64,000 nucleotides of DNA from Streptomyces hyaluromycini (GTDB lineage Bacteria; Actinomycetota; Actinomycetes; Streptomycetales; Streptomycetaceae): positions 382,580 to 446,579 of the forward strand of contig NZ_BCFL01000023.1 in the NCBI RefSeq assembly GCF_002217755.1. Direction: 5' to 3'. Positions within the stretch are counted from its first letter, which is position 1. Every line of letters starts with the position of its first letter. The notes below the pieces were generated by a model. It had not been told where the DNA came from. It worked only from the letters and a program-made list of their open reading frames with translations, and made no database searches. Position numbers and translations under genes: made by a program. This document shows positions 21,872-30,493 of the stretch, in pieces.

Positions 21872-22129
21872 TCAGCTCGCGGAGGCGCCCGGCGCGGCCG
21901 TCTCGGCGCAGTTCCGCTCGCGGGCGCCCTCCCGGGTCCGGCCGGCGGCGACGAGACGGCGCGGATGACGTCGCAGGTACTCGCCCTCCAGCTGGGCCAT
22001 GCGCTCGTTGTGGGCCCGCAGCGCGTCGTTCGAGCCGTACAGCAGGGTGTCGTGGCGCGTCCGGTGGATGGTCTCCAGCTCCTTCATGAGCTGCTGGTCG
22101 TCCAGCCGGCTGGGGTCGACTCCGGTCAT
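21872..22129 (-). CDS. Small conserved actinobacterial protein (DUF6158-like)
   Basis: This 85-residue soluble protein begins MTGVDPSRLDDQQLMKEL and is predicted to be mostly helical over residues 5-60 (ETIHRTRHDTLLYGSNDAL and ERMAQLEGEYLRRHP), then charged and disordered. It resembles the small DUF6158-type proteins common in Streptomyces, for which I know no established function. The ATG at 22129 is the first start in the frame; the ribosome site is weak. It is transcribed on the minus strand and not overlapped with neighbours. The 260 bp between it and the RGD-repeat gene hold nothing I recognise. Confidence 0.7.
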   Translation of the reverse strand: MTGVDPSRLDDQQLMKELETIHRTRHDTLLYGSNDALRAHNERMAQLEGEYLRRHPRRLVAAGRTREGARERNCAETAAPGASAS

Positions 22130-22237
22130 GGTGGTACCCCGCTCGTCGTGTGGGTCCCGGCGGTCCGGATTCCTGCCTCCACTGTACGAACATCCGGGCG
22201 TACGGGCCTCCCTACGAGGCCTCGCTGCCGCGCCTGT

Positions 22238-23857
22238 CTACCGCGCCCGCTCCACCCGGCGCTCGTCCCACACCGGCTCCGGGGTCTCACGGACCCGGCC
22301 GTCGCTGCCGAAGACCAGGTAGCGGTCGAAGGAGCGGGCGAACCAGCGGTCGTGGGTGACGGCGAGCACCGTGCCGTCGAACGCCTCCAGACCCTCCTGG
22401 AGGGCCTCGGCGGACTCCAGGTCGAGGTTGTCGGTCGGCTCGTCCAGGAGCAGTGCTGTCACGCCCTGCAGTTCCAGCAGGAGGATCTGGAACCGGGCCT
22501 GCTGGCCGCCCGACAGCCGATCGAAGTTCTGTTCGGACTGCTGGGTGAGTTCGTAGCGGCGCAGCCGGGACATCGCCGCGCCGCGGTCCTGGGAGTGCTC
22601 CGTCCACAGGATGTCCAGCAGCGTGCGGCCCTCCAGTTCGGGGTGGGCGTGGGTCTGCGCGAAGTGCCCGGGCACCACCCGCGCGCCCAGCTTCCACGCC
22701 CCCGTGTGCGCCACGTCCTCGCCGGCCAGCAGCCGCAGGAAGTGCGACTTGCCGGAGCCGTTGGAGCCGAGGACGGCGACCCGTTCGCCGTAGAAGACCT
22801 CCAGGTCGAAGGGTTTCATCAGGCCGGTGAGTTCGAGCTGCGCGCAGGTGACGGCGCGTACGCCGGTACGGCCGCCCTTGATGCGCATCCTGATGTCCTG
22901 CTCGCGCGGCGGCTCGGGCGGCGGGCCGGCCTCCTCGAACTTGCGCAGGCGGGTCTGGGCGGCCGCGTACCGGGACGCCAGCTCGTGGGAGATGGAGGCG
23001 GCCTGACGGAGACTCAGCACCAGTTTCTTCAGCTGGGCGTGCTTCTCGTCCCAGCGGCGGCGCAACTCCTCGAAGCGGGCGAAGCGTTCGCGCCGGGCCT
23101 CGTGGTAGGTGGCGAAGCCGCCGCCGTGCACCCAGGCGTCGGCGCCGGTCGGCGAGGGCTCCACGGAGATGATCTTCTCGGCGGAGCGGGCGAGGAGTTC
23201 GCGGTCGTGGGAGACGAACAGGACCGTCTTGCGGGTCTCCTTCAGCTGCTGTTCCAGCCAGCGTTTGCCGGGCACGTCCAGGTAGTTGTCCGGCTCGTCG
23301 AGCAGCAGCACCTGGTCGGTGCCCCGGAACAGCGCCTCCAGCACCAGCCTCTTCTGCTCACCGCCGGAGAGGGTGCGCACCTGCCGCCACTGGGCCTTCT
23401 CGTACGGCACCCCGAGCGCGGCCGTGGTGCACATGTCCCAGAGGGTCTCGTGCTCGTACCCGCGCACCTCGGCCCAGTCGGCGAGGGCCTGCGCGTACCG
23501 CAGCTGGGCCGCCTCGTCGTCGACGGTCATGATGCCGTGCTCGGCCCGGTCGACGGTCTGCGCGGCCTCCCGGATCCCGGGCGGTGCGACGGACACCAGC
23601 AGGTCACGCACGGTCGTCTCGTCCCGTACGGAACCCACGAACTGGCGCATCACCCCGAGACCGCCGCTCACGGTCACCGTCCCGCCGTGCGGTTTCAGCT
23701 CGCCGGAGATCAGCCGCAGGAGGGTGGTCTTGCCGGCGCCGTTGGGTCCGACGAGGGCGACGACGGCCCCCTCGCCCACCCGGAACGACACATCGCCGAG
23801 CAGCGCCCTCCCGTCGGGGAGGTAGTACTCGAGATGCGCGGCTTCCAGATGTCCCAT
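22238..23857 (-). CDS. ABC-F family ATPase
   Basis: This 539-residue protein has two ABC ATPase domains and no membrane segments, the mark of ABC-F proteins that act on ribosomes. Domain 1 has Walker A GPNGAGKTT (near 37), signature LSGGEQKR (near 165) and Walker B LLLDEPDNYLD. Domain 2 has Walker A GSNGSGKS (near 345), signature LSGGQQAR and LLLDEPTDNLD. A charged linker lies between. Members range from translation factors to antibiotic-resistance proteins; no target is evident here. The second Walker A has GKS-H rather than GKT/S-T. The start at 23857 (MGHLEAAHLEYYLPDG) fits the family. Confidence 0.9.
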   Translation of the reverse strand: MGHLEAAHLEYYLPDGRALLGDVSFRVGEGAVVALVGPNGAGKTTLLRLISGELKPHGGTVTVSGGLGVMRQFVGSVRDETTVRDLLVSVAPPGIREAAQTVDRAEHGIMTVDDEAAQLRYAQALADWAEVRGYEHETLWDMCTTAALGVPYEKAQWRQVRTLSGGEQKRLVLEALFRGTDQVLLLDEPDNYLDVPGKRWLEQQLKETRKTVLFVSHDRELLARSAEKIISVEPSPTGADAWVHGGGFATYHEARRERFARFEELRRRWDEKHAQLKKLVLSLRQAASISHELASRYAAAQTRLRKFEEAGPPPEPPREQDIRMRIKGGRTGVRAVTCAQLELTGLMKPFDLEVFYGERVAVLGSNGSGKSHFLRLLAGEDVAHTGAWKLGARVVPGHFAQTHAHPELEGRTLLDILWTEHSQDRGAAMSRLRRYELTQQSEQNFDRLSGGQQARFQILLLELQGVTALLLDEPTDNLDLESAEALQEGLEAFDGTVLAVTHDRWFARSFDRYLVFGSDGRVRETPEPVWDERRVERAR

Positions 23858-23937
23858 GGTCAGGGATTCTGCGGGGCGCCCCCGACCTGGGGCAAACCGT
23901 TATCTGCCCGACGTCTTCGGCCGCGGGCCCGGTGCGG

Positions 23938-24020
23938 GCTGGTCGCGCAGTTCCCCGCGCCCCTGTAGGGGCGCCACCGCAACGCGCCCCAAAGGGGCGC
24001 GGGGAACTGCGCGAGCAACC
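23938..24020. repeat. Dispersed extragenic palindrome, copies 3a/3b as an inverted pair
   Basis: Two copies face each other: GGTCGCGCAGTTCCCCGCGC (from 23941) with hairpin GCGCCCC-TGTA-GGGGCGC, and GCGCCCC-AAA-GGGGCGC followed by GGGGAACTGCGCGA (to about 24014). The pair could fold into one large hairpin. It lies between two minus-strand genes. Confidence 0.78.
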
Positions 24021-24053
24021 ACGACGCACCCGCAGCCGAACACGTCGGCGCCC

Positions 24054-24695
24054 CTACTCCGCGGCGGACTCCAACGGCTGCCCCGCAGGCTCCACCACCG
24101 CCCCCTCCCAGGACACGGCCTTCCAGCCGTCGGCCGGGGAGCCCTCCAGGATCACCACGCCCGTGTTCTCGAGGGGGCGGGAGGCCGCATAGGGGACGTC
24201 GACGTTGCCGGCGCGGGCCGCCGTCCAGAGGCGGATCGCGGCGCCGTGGCTGATCACGGCGACCGTCCCGGCGCCGCTCGCGGCGGCCTCGGCGATCACG
24301 GCGTCGTAGCGGCCCAGGACCTCGTCCCCGGTCTCCCCGCCGGGCATGCGCAGCGCGGTGTCCCCGGCCGCCCAGGCGAACACGGTCCGCATGTACTCCT
24401 CGCCCCGCTCGGAGTAGCCGGGCAGCAGCTCCAGGTCGCCGGCGGAGACCTCCCGGATGCCGTCGCGGACGACCGGGTCGAGACCGCGGGCGGCGGCCAG
24501 CGGGGCGGCGGTGAGCTGGGTGCGGATGAGGGTGGAGACGTAGAGGGCCGCGATGTCCTCGCCGGCGAGAGCCCCGGGGAGGGCCTCCGCCTGCTGCTCG
24601 CCGAGGTCGGTCAGACCGGGACCCGGTACCGCGGTGTCGAGCAGGAAGTCGACGTTGGTCGGGGTCTGCCCGTGACGTATGAGGAGCAGGCGCAT
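24054..24695 (-). CDS. Histidine phosphatase superfamily protein
   Basis: This 213-residue cytosolic protein has the superfamily phospho-acceptor motif LLLIRHGQT at residue 3-11, a conserved Arg in LIRTQLTAAP near 58, the Glu in REVSAGDLE near 83 and the second catalytic His in VISHGAAIR near 150. It is a phosphoglycerate-mutase-like phosphatase (branch 1); the substrate is unknown. The ATG at 24695 begins exactly at the motif-proximal position expected. It is divergent from the PAP2-kinase gene at 24766 with 70 bp between. Confidence 0.88.
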   Translation of the reverse strand: MRLLLIRHGQTPTNVDFLLDTAVPGPGLTDLGEQQAEALPGALAGEDIAALYVSTLIRTQLTAAPLAAARGLDPVVRDGIREVSAGDLELLPGYSERGEEYMRTVFAWAAGDTALRMPGGETGDEVLGRYDAVIAEAAASGAGTVAVISHGAAIRLWTAARAGNVDVPYAASRPLENTGVVILEGSPADGWKAVSWEGAVVEPAGQPLESAAE

Positions 24696-24765
24696 CCAGG
24701 GTTCCTCTCACTCGACCGCACCGCGTGCCGGCAGGAAAGTGCCACTTCAGGGTAACCGCACCCGC

Positions 24766-26253
24766 ATGAGCCCAGACGTCGACCTCACCGTCCCGAAGCC
24801 CGGCCGGCACGCGCTGCGCGACCGGTTGCTCGCCCTCGACTGCCGGCTGTTCGAGACGGCCGCCGCACGGAACTGGCCGTTCGCCGAGCCGGTGCTGCCC
24901 CGGCTGAGCCGGAGCGCCAACCACGGAGTGCTGTGGTTCGCGGCGGCGGCCGCGGTGGCCGCGTCCCGCACGCCCCGGGCCCGCCGGGCCGCCGCCCGCG
25001 GCCTGGCCTCGCTCGGCCTGGCCTCCCTGACCATCAACACCCTCGGCAAGCGCTCGGTGCGCCGCCCCCGCCCGCTGCTCGACCCGGTGCCCGCGGTACG
25101 GCACCTGAAGCGGCAGCCGATCACCACCTCGTTCCCCTCCGGGCACGCCGCGTCGGCGGCCGCCTTCGCGACCGGGGTCGCCCTGGAGTCCCCGGCATGG
25201 GGCGCGGTGGTGGCGCCGGTGGCGTTCTCCGTCGCCGTGTCCCGGGTGTACACGGGCGTGCACTTCCCGAGCGACGTGCTCGCGGGTGCGGCGCTGGGCG
25301 CCGGCGCCGCGTTCGCCGTACGAGCGCTGGTGCCGACCCGGGCACAGACCGGCCCGCCGCCCCGACCGCGCGCCCAGGCCCCGGCGCTGCCCGGCGGGGC
25401 CGGTCTGGTGGTGGTGGCCAACCGGGCCTCCGGCAGCGCCGACCGGATACGGGTGCTGCGCCACGAGTTGCCGGAGGCGGAGCTGGTGGAGTGCGAACCG
25501 GACGAGGTGAAGGCCGAGTTGGCGAAGGCGGCGGCGCGGGCGCGGGCGCTCGGGGTGTGCGGCGGCGACGGCACCGTGAACGCGGCGGCCCGTATCGCCC
25601 TGCGCCACGGGCTGCCGCTCGCGGTGCTGCCCGGCGGCACCCTCAACCACTTCGCCCACGACCTGAGTGTGGAGGACGGCCGGGACCTCGGCCGGGCGGT
25701 GCGCGAGGGCGAGGCGGTCCGGGTGGACGTCGGCCGCTTCACCTCCGGCGACCGGGAGGGCGTCTTCCTCAACACGCTGAGCCTGGGCGTCTATCCGGAG
25801 CTGGTCCGGGAGCGGGAACGCTGGTCGCACCGCATCGGCGCCTGGCCCGCCGAGGTGCTGGCCGTGCTGCGCGTGCTGCGCACGGACCGGCATCCGCTCC
25901 GGGTCGAACTGCGGGGCGAGACCCACCCGTTGTGGCTGCTGTTCGTCGGCAACTGCCTCTACCACCGACTGGCTCTGACCCCGGGCCGCCGCACCGACCT
26001 GGCGGACGGGCAGCTCGACGTACGCGTGGTGCACGGCGGCCGGCACCCCACGCTCCGCCTGCTCTCAGCCGCCCTCGCCGGCCCGCTCACCCGATCCCCC
26101 GCCCACGCCGAGGCCCGGGTGAGCCGGCTGCGCCTGACCGGCATCGCGGCCGGCACACCGCTCGCGTACGACGGCGAAGTCACCGATGTGGCGGGCGAGA
26201 TGACCGTGGAGAAGCTGCCGGAGGCACTGACCGTGTACCGGCCGCTGCCCTGA
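24766..26253 (+). CDS. PAP2 phosphatase fused to a diacylglycerol/lipid kinase
   Basis: This 495-residue bifunctional protein has an N-terminal membrane PAP2 lipid phosphatase with K95-x5-RP, PSGH (124-127) and SRVYTGVHFPSDVLAG. A C-terminal diacylglycerol-kinase-type domain (about 215-495) carries VVANRASGS, GGDGTVN near 266 and LPGGTLNHFAHDL. Together it could both dephosphorylate and phosphorylate a lipid, or act on undecaprenyl/phosphatidate pools; the substrate is inferred. Such fusions are known in actinobacteria. The ATG at 24766 (MSPDVDLTVPKPG) is the first good start; the ribosome site is weak. Confidence 0.88.
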   Translation: MSPDVDLTVPKPGRHALRDRLLALDCRLFETAAARNWPFAEPVLPRLSRSANHGVLWFAAAAAVAASRTPRARRAAARGLASLGLASLTINTLGKRSVRRPRPLLDPVPAVRHLKRQPITTSFPSGHAASAAAFATGVALESPAWGAVVAPVAFSVAVSRVYTGVHFPSDVLAGAALGAGAAFAVRALVPTRAQTGPPPRPRAQAPALPGGAGLVVVANRASGSADRIRVLRHELPEAELVECEPDEVKAELAKAAARARALGVCGGDGTVNAAARIALRHGLPLAVLPGGTLNHFAHDLSVEDGRDLGRAVREGEAVRVDVGRFTSGDREGVFLNTLSLGVYPELVRERERWSHRIGAWPAEVLAVLRVLRTDRHPLRVELRGETHPLWLLFVGNCLYHRLALTPGRRTDLADGQLDVRVVHGGRHPTLRLLSAALAGPLTRSPAHAEARVSRLRLTGIAAGTPLAYDGEVTDVAGEMTVEKLPEALTVYRPLP

Positions 26254-26396
26254 CACGCCGAACCCTTCATGACGAACCGTCAGTCCATATCGCAAAACGC
26301 GGGTCTCATCATTCGGCACGCGGGCGTAGCGTTGCGGATACCGCGAGGCGGGGTCGTCCGGCCCCGTCCGCCGGTGTGACGCGAAGGGGTCGAGCC

Positions 26397-27212
26397 ATGT
26401 CGAAGCCGCAGGAGACCGCTGTCTACACGCACGGGCACCACGAGTCGGTGCTCCGTTCCCACACCTCGCGAACCGTCGCCAACTCGGCCGCGTATCTGGC
26501 GGGTTCGCTCAAGCCCCACATGAAGATCCTGGACATCGGCTGCGGCCCCGGCACCATCACCGCCGACCTGGCCGCGCTGGTGCCCGACGGCCATGTCACC
26601 GGCGTCGACCACGCGCCGGGCATCCTGGAGCAGGCCCGGGCGACCGCCGCCGGGCGCGGACTGACGAATGTGGACTTCGCGGTCGCCGACGTCCACGCGC
26701 TGGACTACCCGGACGACACGTTCTGCGTGGTCCACGCCCACCAGGTGCTCCAGCACGTGGGCGACCCGGTGCAGGCGCTGCGCGAGATGCGCCGGGTCAC
26801 CAAGCCCGGCGGCTTCATCGCCGCACGCGACGGGGACTACGCGGCGATGACCTGGTATCCGGCGGTGCCGGGGCTGGACGACTGGCTGGAGCTGTACCGG
26901 CGGGTGGCCCGCGCCAACGGGGGCGAGCCGGACGCCGGGCGGCGGCTGAGGTCATGGGCACTGACGGCGGGACTCACCGACATCACGGCCACCTCCGGCA
27001 CCTGGACGTACAGCACGGCCGAGGAGCGGGCCTGGTGGGGCGGGCTGTGGGCGGACCGCACGGTCGCCTCGTCCTACGCCGGGCTGGCCGTCGCGGGCGG
27101 CCACGCGACCACGGAGCAGCTGGAGGCGATCGCGGCGGCCTGGCGGGAGTGGGCGGGGCAGGAGGACGGCTGGTTCGCCGTACTGCACGGAGAAATTCTC
27201 TGCCGCAAGTGA
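26397..27212 (+). CDS. SAM-dependent class I methyltransferase
   Basis: This 271-residue cytosolic methyltransferase has motif I ILDIGCGPG near residue 42, an acidic residue for SAM ribose (TGVDHAPG near 63), motif III (AVADVHALDYPDD) and the post-motif LREMRRVTKPGGFI. The overall plan matches the UbiE/Coq5-like methyltransferase family; the acceptor is unknown. ATG 26397 (MSKPQETAVYTHGHHESVL) follows a weak GAAGGGG. It is a single-gene unit; the small hydrophobic gene follows 49 bp later. Confidence 0.86.
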   Translation: MSKPQETAVYTHGHHESVLRSHTSRTVANSAAYLAGSLKPHMKILDIGCGPGTITADLAALVPDGHVTGVDHAPGILEQARATAAGRGLTNVDFAVADVHALDYPDDTFCVVHAHQVLQHVGDPVQALREMRRVTKPGGFIAARDGDYAAMTWYPAVPGLDDWLELYRRVARANGGEPDAGRRLRSWALTAGLTDITATSGTWTYSTAEERAWWGGLWADRTVASSYAGLAVAGGHATTEQLEAIAAAWREWAGQEDGWFAVLHGEILCRK

Positions 27213-27260
27213 GCCTGATCCGCGGATTTCGGGAAACCAGCTTTGCAGGAGGTTCACACC

Positions 27261-27431
27261 ATGGTTCCCATCCTGCTGGTACTGCTTCTGGTGCTGATTC
27301 TCTTCGGTGCCGGATTCGCAGTGAAACTGCTCTGGTGGATCGCGCTCGTCATGCTCGTGCTGTGGCTCCTCGGATTCCTGGTGCGCGGCACGACCGGCGC
27401 CGGCGGCAGGGGCCGCTGGTACCGGTGGTGA
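27261..27431 (+). CDS. Small hydrophobic membrane protein
   Basis: This 56-residue protein is almost entirely two hydrophobic helices (residues 2-22 and 24-42) with a Gly/Arg-rich tail ending GRWYRW. It resembles the small lmo0937/DUF5670-type membrane proteins. ATG 27261 follows AGGAGG at 7 bases and is clearly the start; the open frame extends six codons upstream without purpose. A strong inverted repeat begins nine bases after its stop. Function unknown; proteins of this kind are often stress-linked. Confidence 0.75.
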   Translation: MVPILLVLLLVLILFGAGFAVKLLWWIALVMLVLWLLGFLVRGTTGAGGRGRWYRW

Positions 27432-27439
27432 CACCACCG

Positions 27440-27483
27440 GCCGACGGGGCCGGAATCAGCCACGCGCGGCCGGCCCCGTCGGC
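27440..27483. terminator. Bidirectional terminator hairpin
   Basis: Perfect 14-bp arms GCCGACGGGGCCGG (27440-27453) and CCGGCCCCGTCGGC (27470-27483) with a 16-base loop lie between the convergent hydrophobic-protein gene and gvpF/L. The right arm falls in the last codons of gvpF/L. Confidence 0.7.
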
Positions 27484-28145
27484 TCGGCGGTCGGTTCCGT
27501 GAAGGAATAGGCCGCCCACGGCCCGCTGAGCTCCACCCGTATTTCCGGTGCCATGTCCTTCGTGCGGTCGAGCAGTTCGACGAATTCCTCGGAATCCGCG
27601 CGCGGCACCAGATAGGCAGCGTCGAGCAGTCTCTGTACGGACGTCCCGAAAAGCCTGGAATCCTCGGCGCGCCCGGAAAGCCGCTCGTGCAGAATACGGG
27701 CGAATTCCTCGCCGGCCCGCGCCGCCTTCTCGGGCGGGTCGACGGGGCTGTACACCCGCACACCCCACTCGACCCGTCCTTCGAGCCGGTCGAGGGTCTG
27801 CAGGAAGTAGGTCTCGCGGGCCTCCATCATGGTCCGGACGCCGCTGTCGTCCCGGAAGACCGTGGCCGGCCCGAGCGGCAGCGGTGTGGTGACCGTGGTG
27901 AGCGCGTCGATCACGCCCTGGTGGGCACGGGCGGTCGCGGCCAGCCACTCCGGGTCCTCCAGATGGTCCCGCAGCGGCTCGTCGGCGAAGTCCCCCTCCG
28001 GGACGGTGCTGACGACGGCGACCAGGCCATGGTGTCTGAGGAGTCCCGGCGGGGCGCCGGCCACGCCGGTGAGCTGGGCCTGCAGGGCCGCCGCGAACGG
28101 ACGGCAGACGGCGTACACGTACCGGAGTCCGCCCTGTGCTGTCAT
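27456..28145 (-). CDS. Orphan gas vesicle protein GvpF/GvpL
   Basis: This 229-residue protein belongs to the GvpL/GvpF family, minor components or chaperones for assembling gas vesicles. The family N-terminus YVYAVCRPF and the central LPLGPATVFRDDSGVRTMME are clear. No gvpA, gvpO or other gvp gene lies nearby. The ATG at 28145 follows GGAGGAGGACAG; a GTG at 28235 would add 30 charged residues from a repeat-rich leader and is less likely. It is transcribed in the same direction as, and 113 bp after, the transketolase gene. It may have a role outside vesicles or be a relic. Confidence 0.85.
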   Translation of the reverse strand: MTAQGGLRYVYAVCRPFAAALQAQLTGVAGAPPGLLRHHGLVAVVSTVPEGDFADEPLRDHLEDPEWLAATARAHQGVIDALTTVTTPLPLGPATVFRDDSGVRTMMEARETYFLQTLDRLEGRVEWGVRVYSPVDPPEKAARAGEEFARILHERLSGRAEDSRLFGTSVQRLLDAAYLVPRADSEEFVELLDRTKDMAPEIRVELSGPWAAYSFTEPTAEPTGPAARG

Positions 28146-28220
28146 CTGTCCTCCTCCTGACCCTTCCTCCTGACCCTTCTCCCGGGCCTTCTCCTGACCC
28201 TTCTCCCGGCCCTCCTCATA
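28146..28220. repeat. Short direct repeats before gvpF/L
   Basis: Minus-strand units of about 12 bases, GGTCAGGAGAAG / GCCCGGGAGAAG / GGTCAGGAGGAA, repeat across the leader of gvpF/L and provide several AGGAG ribosome-site-like sequences. In the gvpF/L frame they would read as Glu/Lys/Gly-rich sequence. Confidence 0.6.
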
Positions 28221-28258
28221 GTCTCCGCCCGGCACCGAGCGCGGCCGGAGTCCGCGGC

Positions 28259-30106
28259 TCAGCGCACGACCGCCTCCCCGACCAGCAGCCGCCCGGCCGA
28301 CGCGATCGCATCGGCGTCGATCCCGGCGGCGTGCAGCTGCTGATCGGGCGCGGCCGAACCCGGCATGGTGCGCACGCCGAGCCGGACCAGCCGCGGTACG
28401 GGCCTGCCGTCGGCGAACGCCTCCGCGACCGCGTCGCCGAGCCCGCCCTCCTCGTGGTGGTCCTCGACGGTGAGCAGACAACCGGTCTCCTCGGCGGCGC
28501 GGCGCAGCGTCCGCCGGTCGACGGGCTTGACGGAGTACAGGTCGACGACCCGGATCCGGATGCCGTCCTCGGCGAGCAGGTCGGCGGCCTTCAGCGCCTC
28601 GTGCAGGGTGACCCCGGCGGCGACCACGGTCAGCCGGTCCTCCTCGGAGGAGCGCAGCACCTTGCTGCCGCCCACCGGGAACTCCTCGTCCGGGCCGTAG
28701 ATCACCGGGCTCGCGCCGCGCGAGGTGCGCAGATAGCGGATGCCGTCGAGCCCGGCCATGGCCGCGACGAGCTTGGCGGTCTGGTTGGCGTCGCACGGAT
28801 AGAGCACGGTCGAGCCGTACACCGCGCGGAACATCGCCAGGTCCTCCAGGCCCATCTGGGACGGCCCGTCCTGCCCGATGGCCACGCCCGCGTGCGAGCC
28901 GACCAGGTTGATCCCGCTGCCGCTGACGGCGGCCATGCGGACGAAGTCGTAGGCCCGGGTGAGGAAGGCGGCGAAGGTGGCGGCGTACGGCACCCAGCCT
29001 CGGGTGGCCATGCCGACGGCGGCGGCCACGAGTTGCTGTTCGGCGATGTAGAACTCGAAGTAGCGGTCGGGGTGTTCCTTGCCGAAGAGCTCGGTGCGGG
29101 TGGAGTCGCCGACCTCGCCGTCCAGCGCGACGACGTCGGCGCGGGCGTGGCCGAGCGCGACGAGCGCCTTCCCGAAGGCATCGCGGGTGGGGACCTCGTC
29201 CCCCCTGTCGTAGCGCGGCAGTTCGATCGGCCCCGTGGGCACGGAGTGCAGCGCACGGGCCGCCGGCGGCTCCTGCACATGAACGTACAGGTCCCGTACC
29301 CCGCCGAGTTCGGCGATGGCCTCCTCGGCGTGCGGCAGCGGCTTGCCGTGCATGCCCTCGCGGTCCTCGACGGCGGCGACGCCCCTGCCCTTGCGGGTGC
29401 GGGCGAGGATCACGGTGGGCTGTCCGGCGGTGGCCTCGGCCTCGCCGCAGGCGCGGTCGACGGCGTCCACGTCGTGCCCGTCGATCTCCACGGTGTGCCA
29501 GCCGAAGGCCTGGAAGCGGCGGGCGTAGGCGGAGAGGTCGTGGCCGTGCCGGGTGGGTCCGCGCTGGCCGAGCCGGTTGACGTCCACGATCGCGGTGAGG
29601 TTGTCCAGGTGCTCGTACCCGGCGTGCTCGACGGCCTCCCACACGGAGCCCTCCGCCAGCTCGCTGTCCCCGCACAGCACCCAGACCCGGTAGCGGCCGT
29701 GCTCCAGCCGCTTCCCGGACAGCGCGATGCCGACACCGACCGGCAGGCCCTGGCCGAGGGAGCCGGTGGCGGTCTCCACCCACGGCAGCCGGCGCGGGGT
29801 CGGGTGCCCCTCCAGATGGCTGCCGAGCTGCCGGAAGGTGAGCAGTTCGGCGTCGTCGATGGCACCGGCCGCCTTGTAGGCGGCGTACAGCAGCGGGGAG
29901 GCGTGGCCCTTGGAGAGGACGAAGCGGTCGTTTCCGGGGTGGTCGGGCCGCTCGAAGTCGTAGCGCAGATGGCGGGCGAGCAGGACCGCCATCAGATCGG
30001 CGGCGGACATCGACGAGGTGGGATGCCCGGACTCGGCCGCGGCGGCCGCCCGCACGCTGTCCACGCGCAACTGCTGGGCGAGTTCGACGAGTTCGGCGGT
30101 GTTCAT
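28259..30106 (-). CDS. Transketolase
   Basis: This 615-residue thiamine-diphosphate enzyme transfers two-carbon units between pentose-phosphate-pathway sugars. The N-terminal TPP domain has KGHASPLLYAA, LGQGLPVGVG and the GDSELAEGSVWEA motif (near 150); the middle domain has DGEVGDSTRTE and the C-terminal domain LTVEDHHEEGGLG. The length is near the shorter (about 615-residue) transketolase class. The ATG at 30106 follows AAGGAG at good spacing. It is probably an accessory copy rather than the main tkt (which is usually near tal/zwf in Streptomyces), an inference from location. The gvpF/L gene follows on the same strand. Confidence 0.9.
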   Translation of the reverse strand: MNTAELVELAQQLRVDSVRAAAAAESGHPTSSMSAADLMAVLLARHLRYDFERPDHPGNDRFVLSKGHASPLLYAAYKAAGAIDDAELLTFRQLGSHLEGHPTPRRLPWVETATGSLGQGLPVGVGIALSGKRLEHGRYRVWVLCGDSELAEGSVWEAVEHAGYEHLDNLTAIVDVNRLGQRGPTRHGHDLSAYARRFQAFGWHTVEIDGHDVDAVDRACGEAEATAGQPTVILARTRKGRGVAAVEDREGMHGKPLPHAEEAIAELGGVRDLYVHVQEPPAARALHSVPTGPIELPRYDRGDEVPTRDAFGKALVALGHARADVVALDGEVGDSTRTELFGKEHPDRYFEFYIAEQQLVAAAVGMATRGWVPYAATFAAFLTRAYDFVRMAAVSGSGINLVGSHAGVAIGQDGPSQMGLEDLAMFRAVYGSTVLYPCDANQTAKLVAAMAGLDGIRYLRTSRGASPVIYGPDEEFPVGGSKVLRSSEEDRLTVVAAGVTLHEALKAADLLAEDGIRIRVVDLYSVKPVDRRTLRRAAEETGCLLTVEDHHEEGGLGDAVAEAFADGRPVPRLVRLGVRTMPGSAAPDQQLHAAGIDADAIASAGRLLVGEAVVR

Positions 30107-30493
30107 GGGGCTCCTTCCGGGGGACGGTCCGTGCCGGATCGGGGCCACCGGGGCGGCCGGTGGGGTCGGCAGGGCGATCTCGGTGCGGTCACGTTCCGGG
30201 GTCGACGCCTCACGGTGCGCCTCCAAAGACACGGCGAGATCCAGGCCGTACCAGGTAACCCTAGGCGGGGCCCTCAAACCCCGCGCGTCGAAGCGCCCCC
30301 GCGCAAGCGCACCCCTGCGCGAGCGCGCCCCACGCAAGCGCGCCCCAAGGGGCGCGGGGAACTGCGCGACCAGCCCCCACCGGCCCGCAGCTGGCAGCGA
30401 CATCCTGGGCCCACCCAACCGACCCGGAAAAGCCGTACCAGGAGATCACCGGAGGTGACGCCATCCCGGCCCGCGGCAACTAGGCTCGCGGGC
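30107..30493. other. 387-bp divergent intergenic region with repeat copy 4
   Basis: Between the divergent transketolase and VOC genes. It contains the dispersed palindrome at 30340-30390, GCGCAAGCGC-type short repeats just before it, and two copies of GCCGTACCAGG (30245-30255 and 30432-30442). I see no convincing promoter pair and no open frame that looks coding. Confidence 0.6.
30340..30390. repeat. Dispersed extragenic palindrome, copy 4
   Basis: Hairpin GCGCCCC-AA-GGGGCGC followed by GGGGAACTGCGCGACCAG and CCCCCACCGGCCCGC: the longest form of the element in this window. It lies in the divergent region upstream of transketolase and the VOC gene. Confidence 0.78.
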
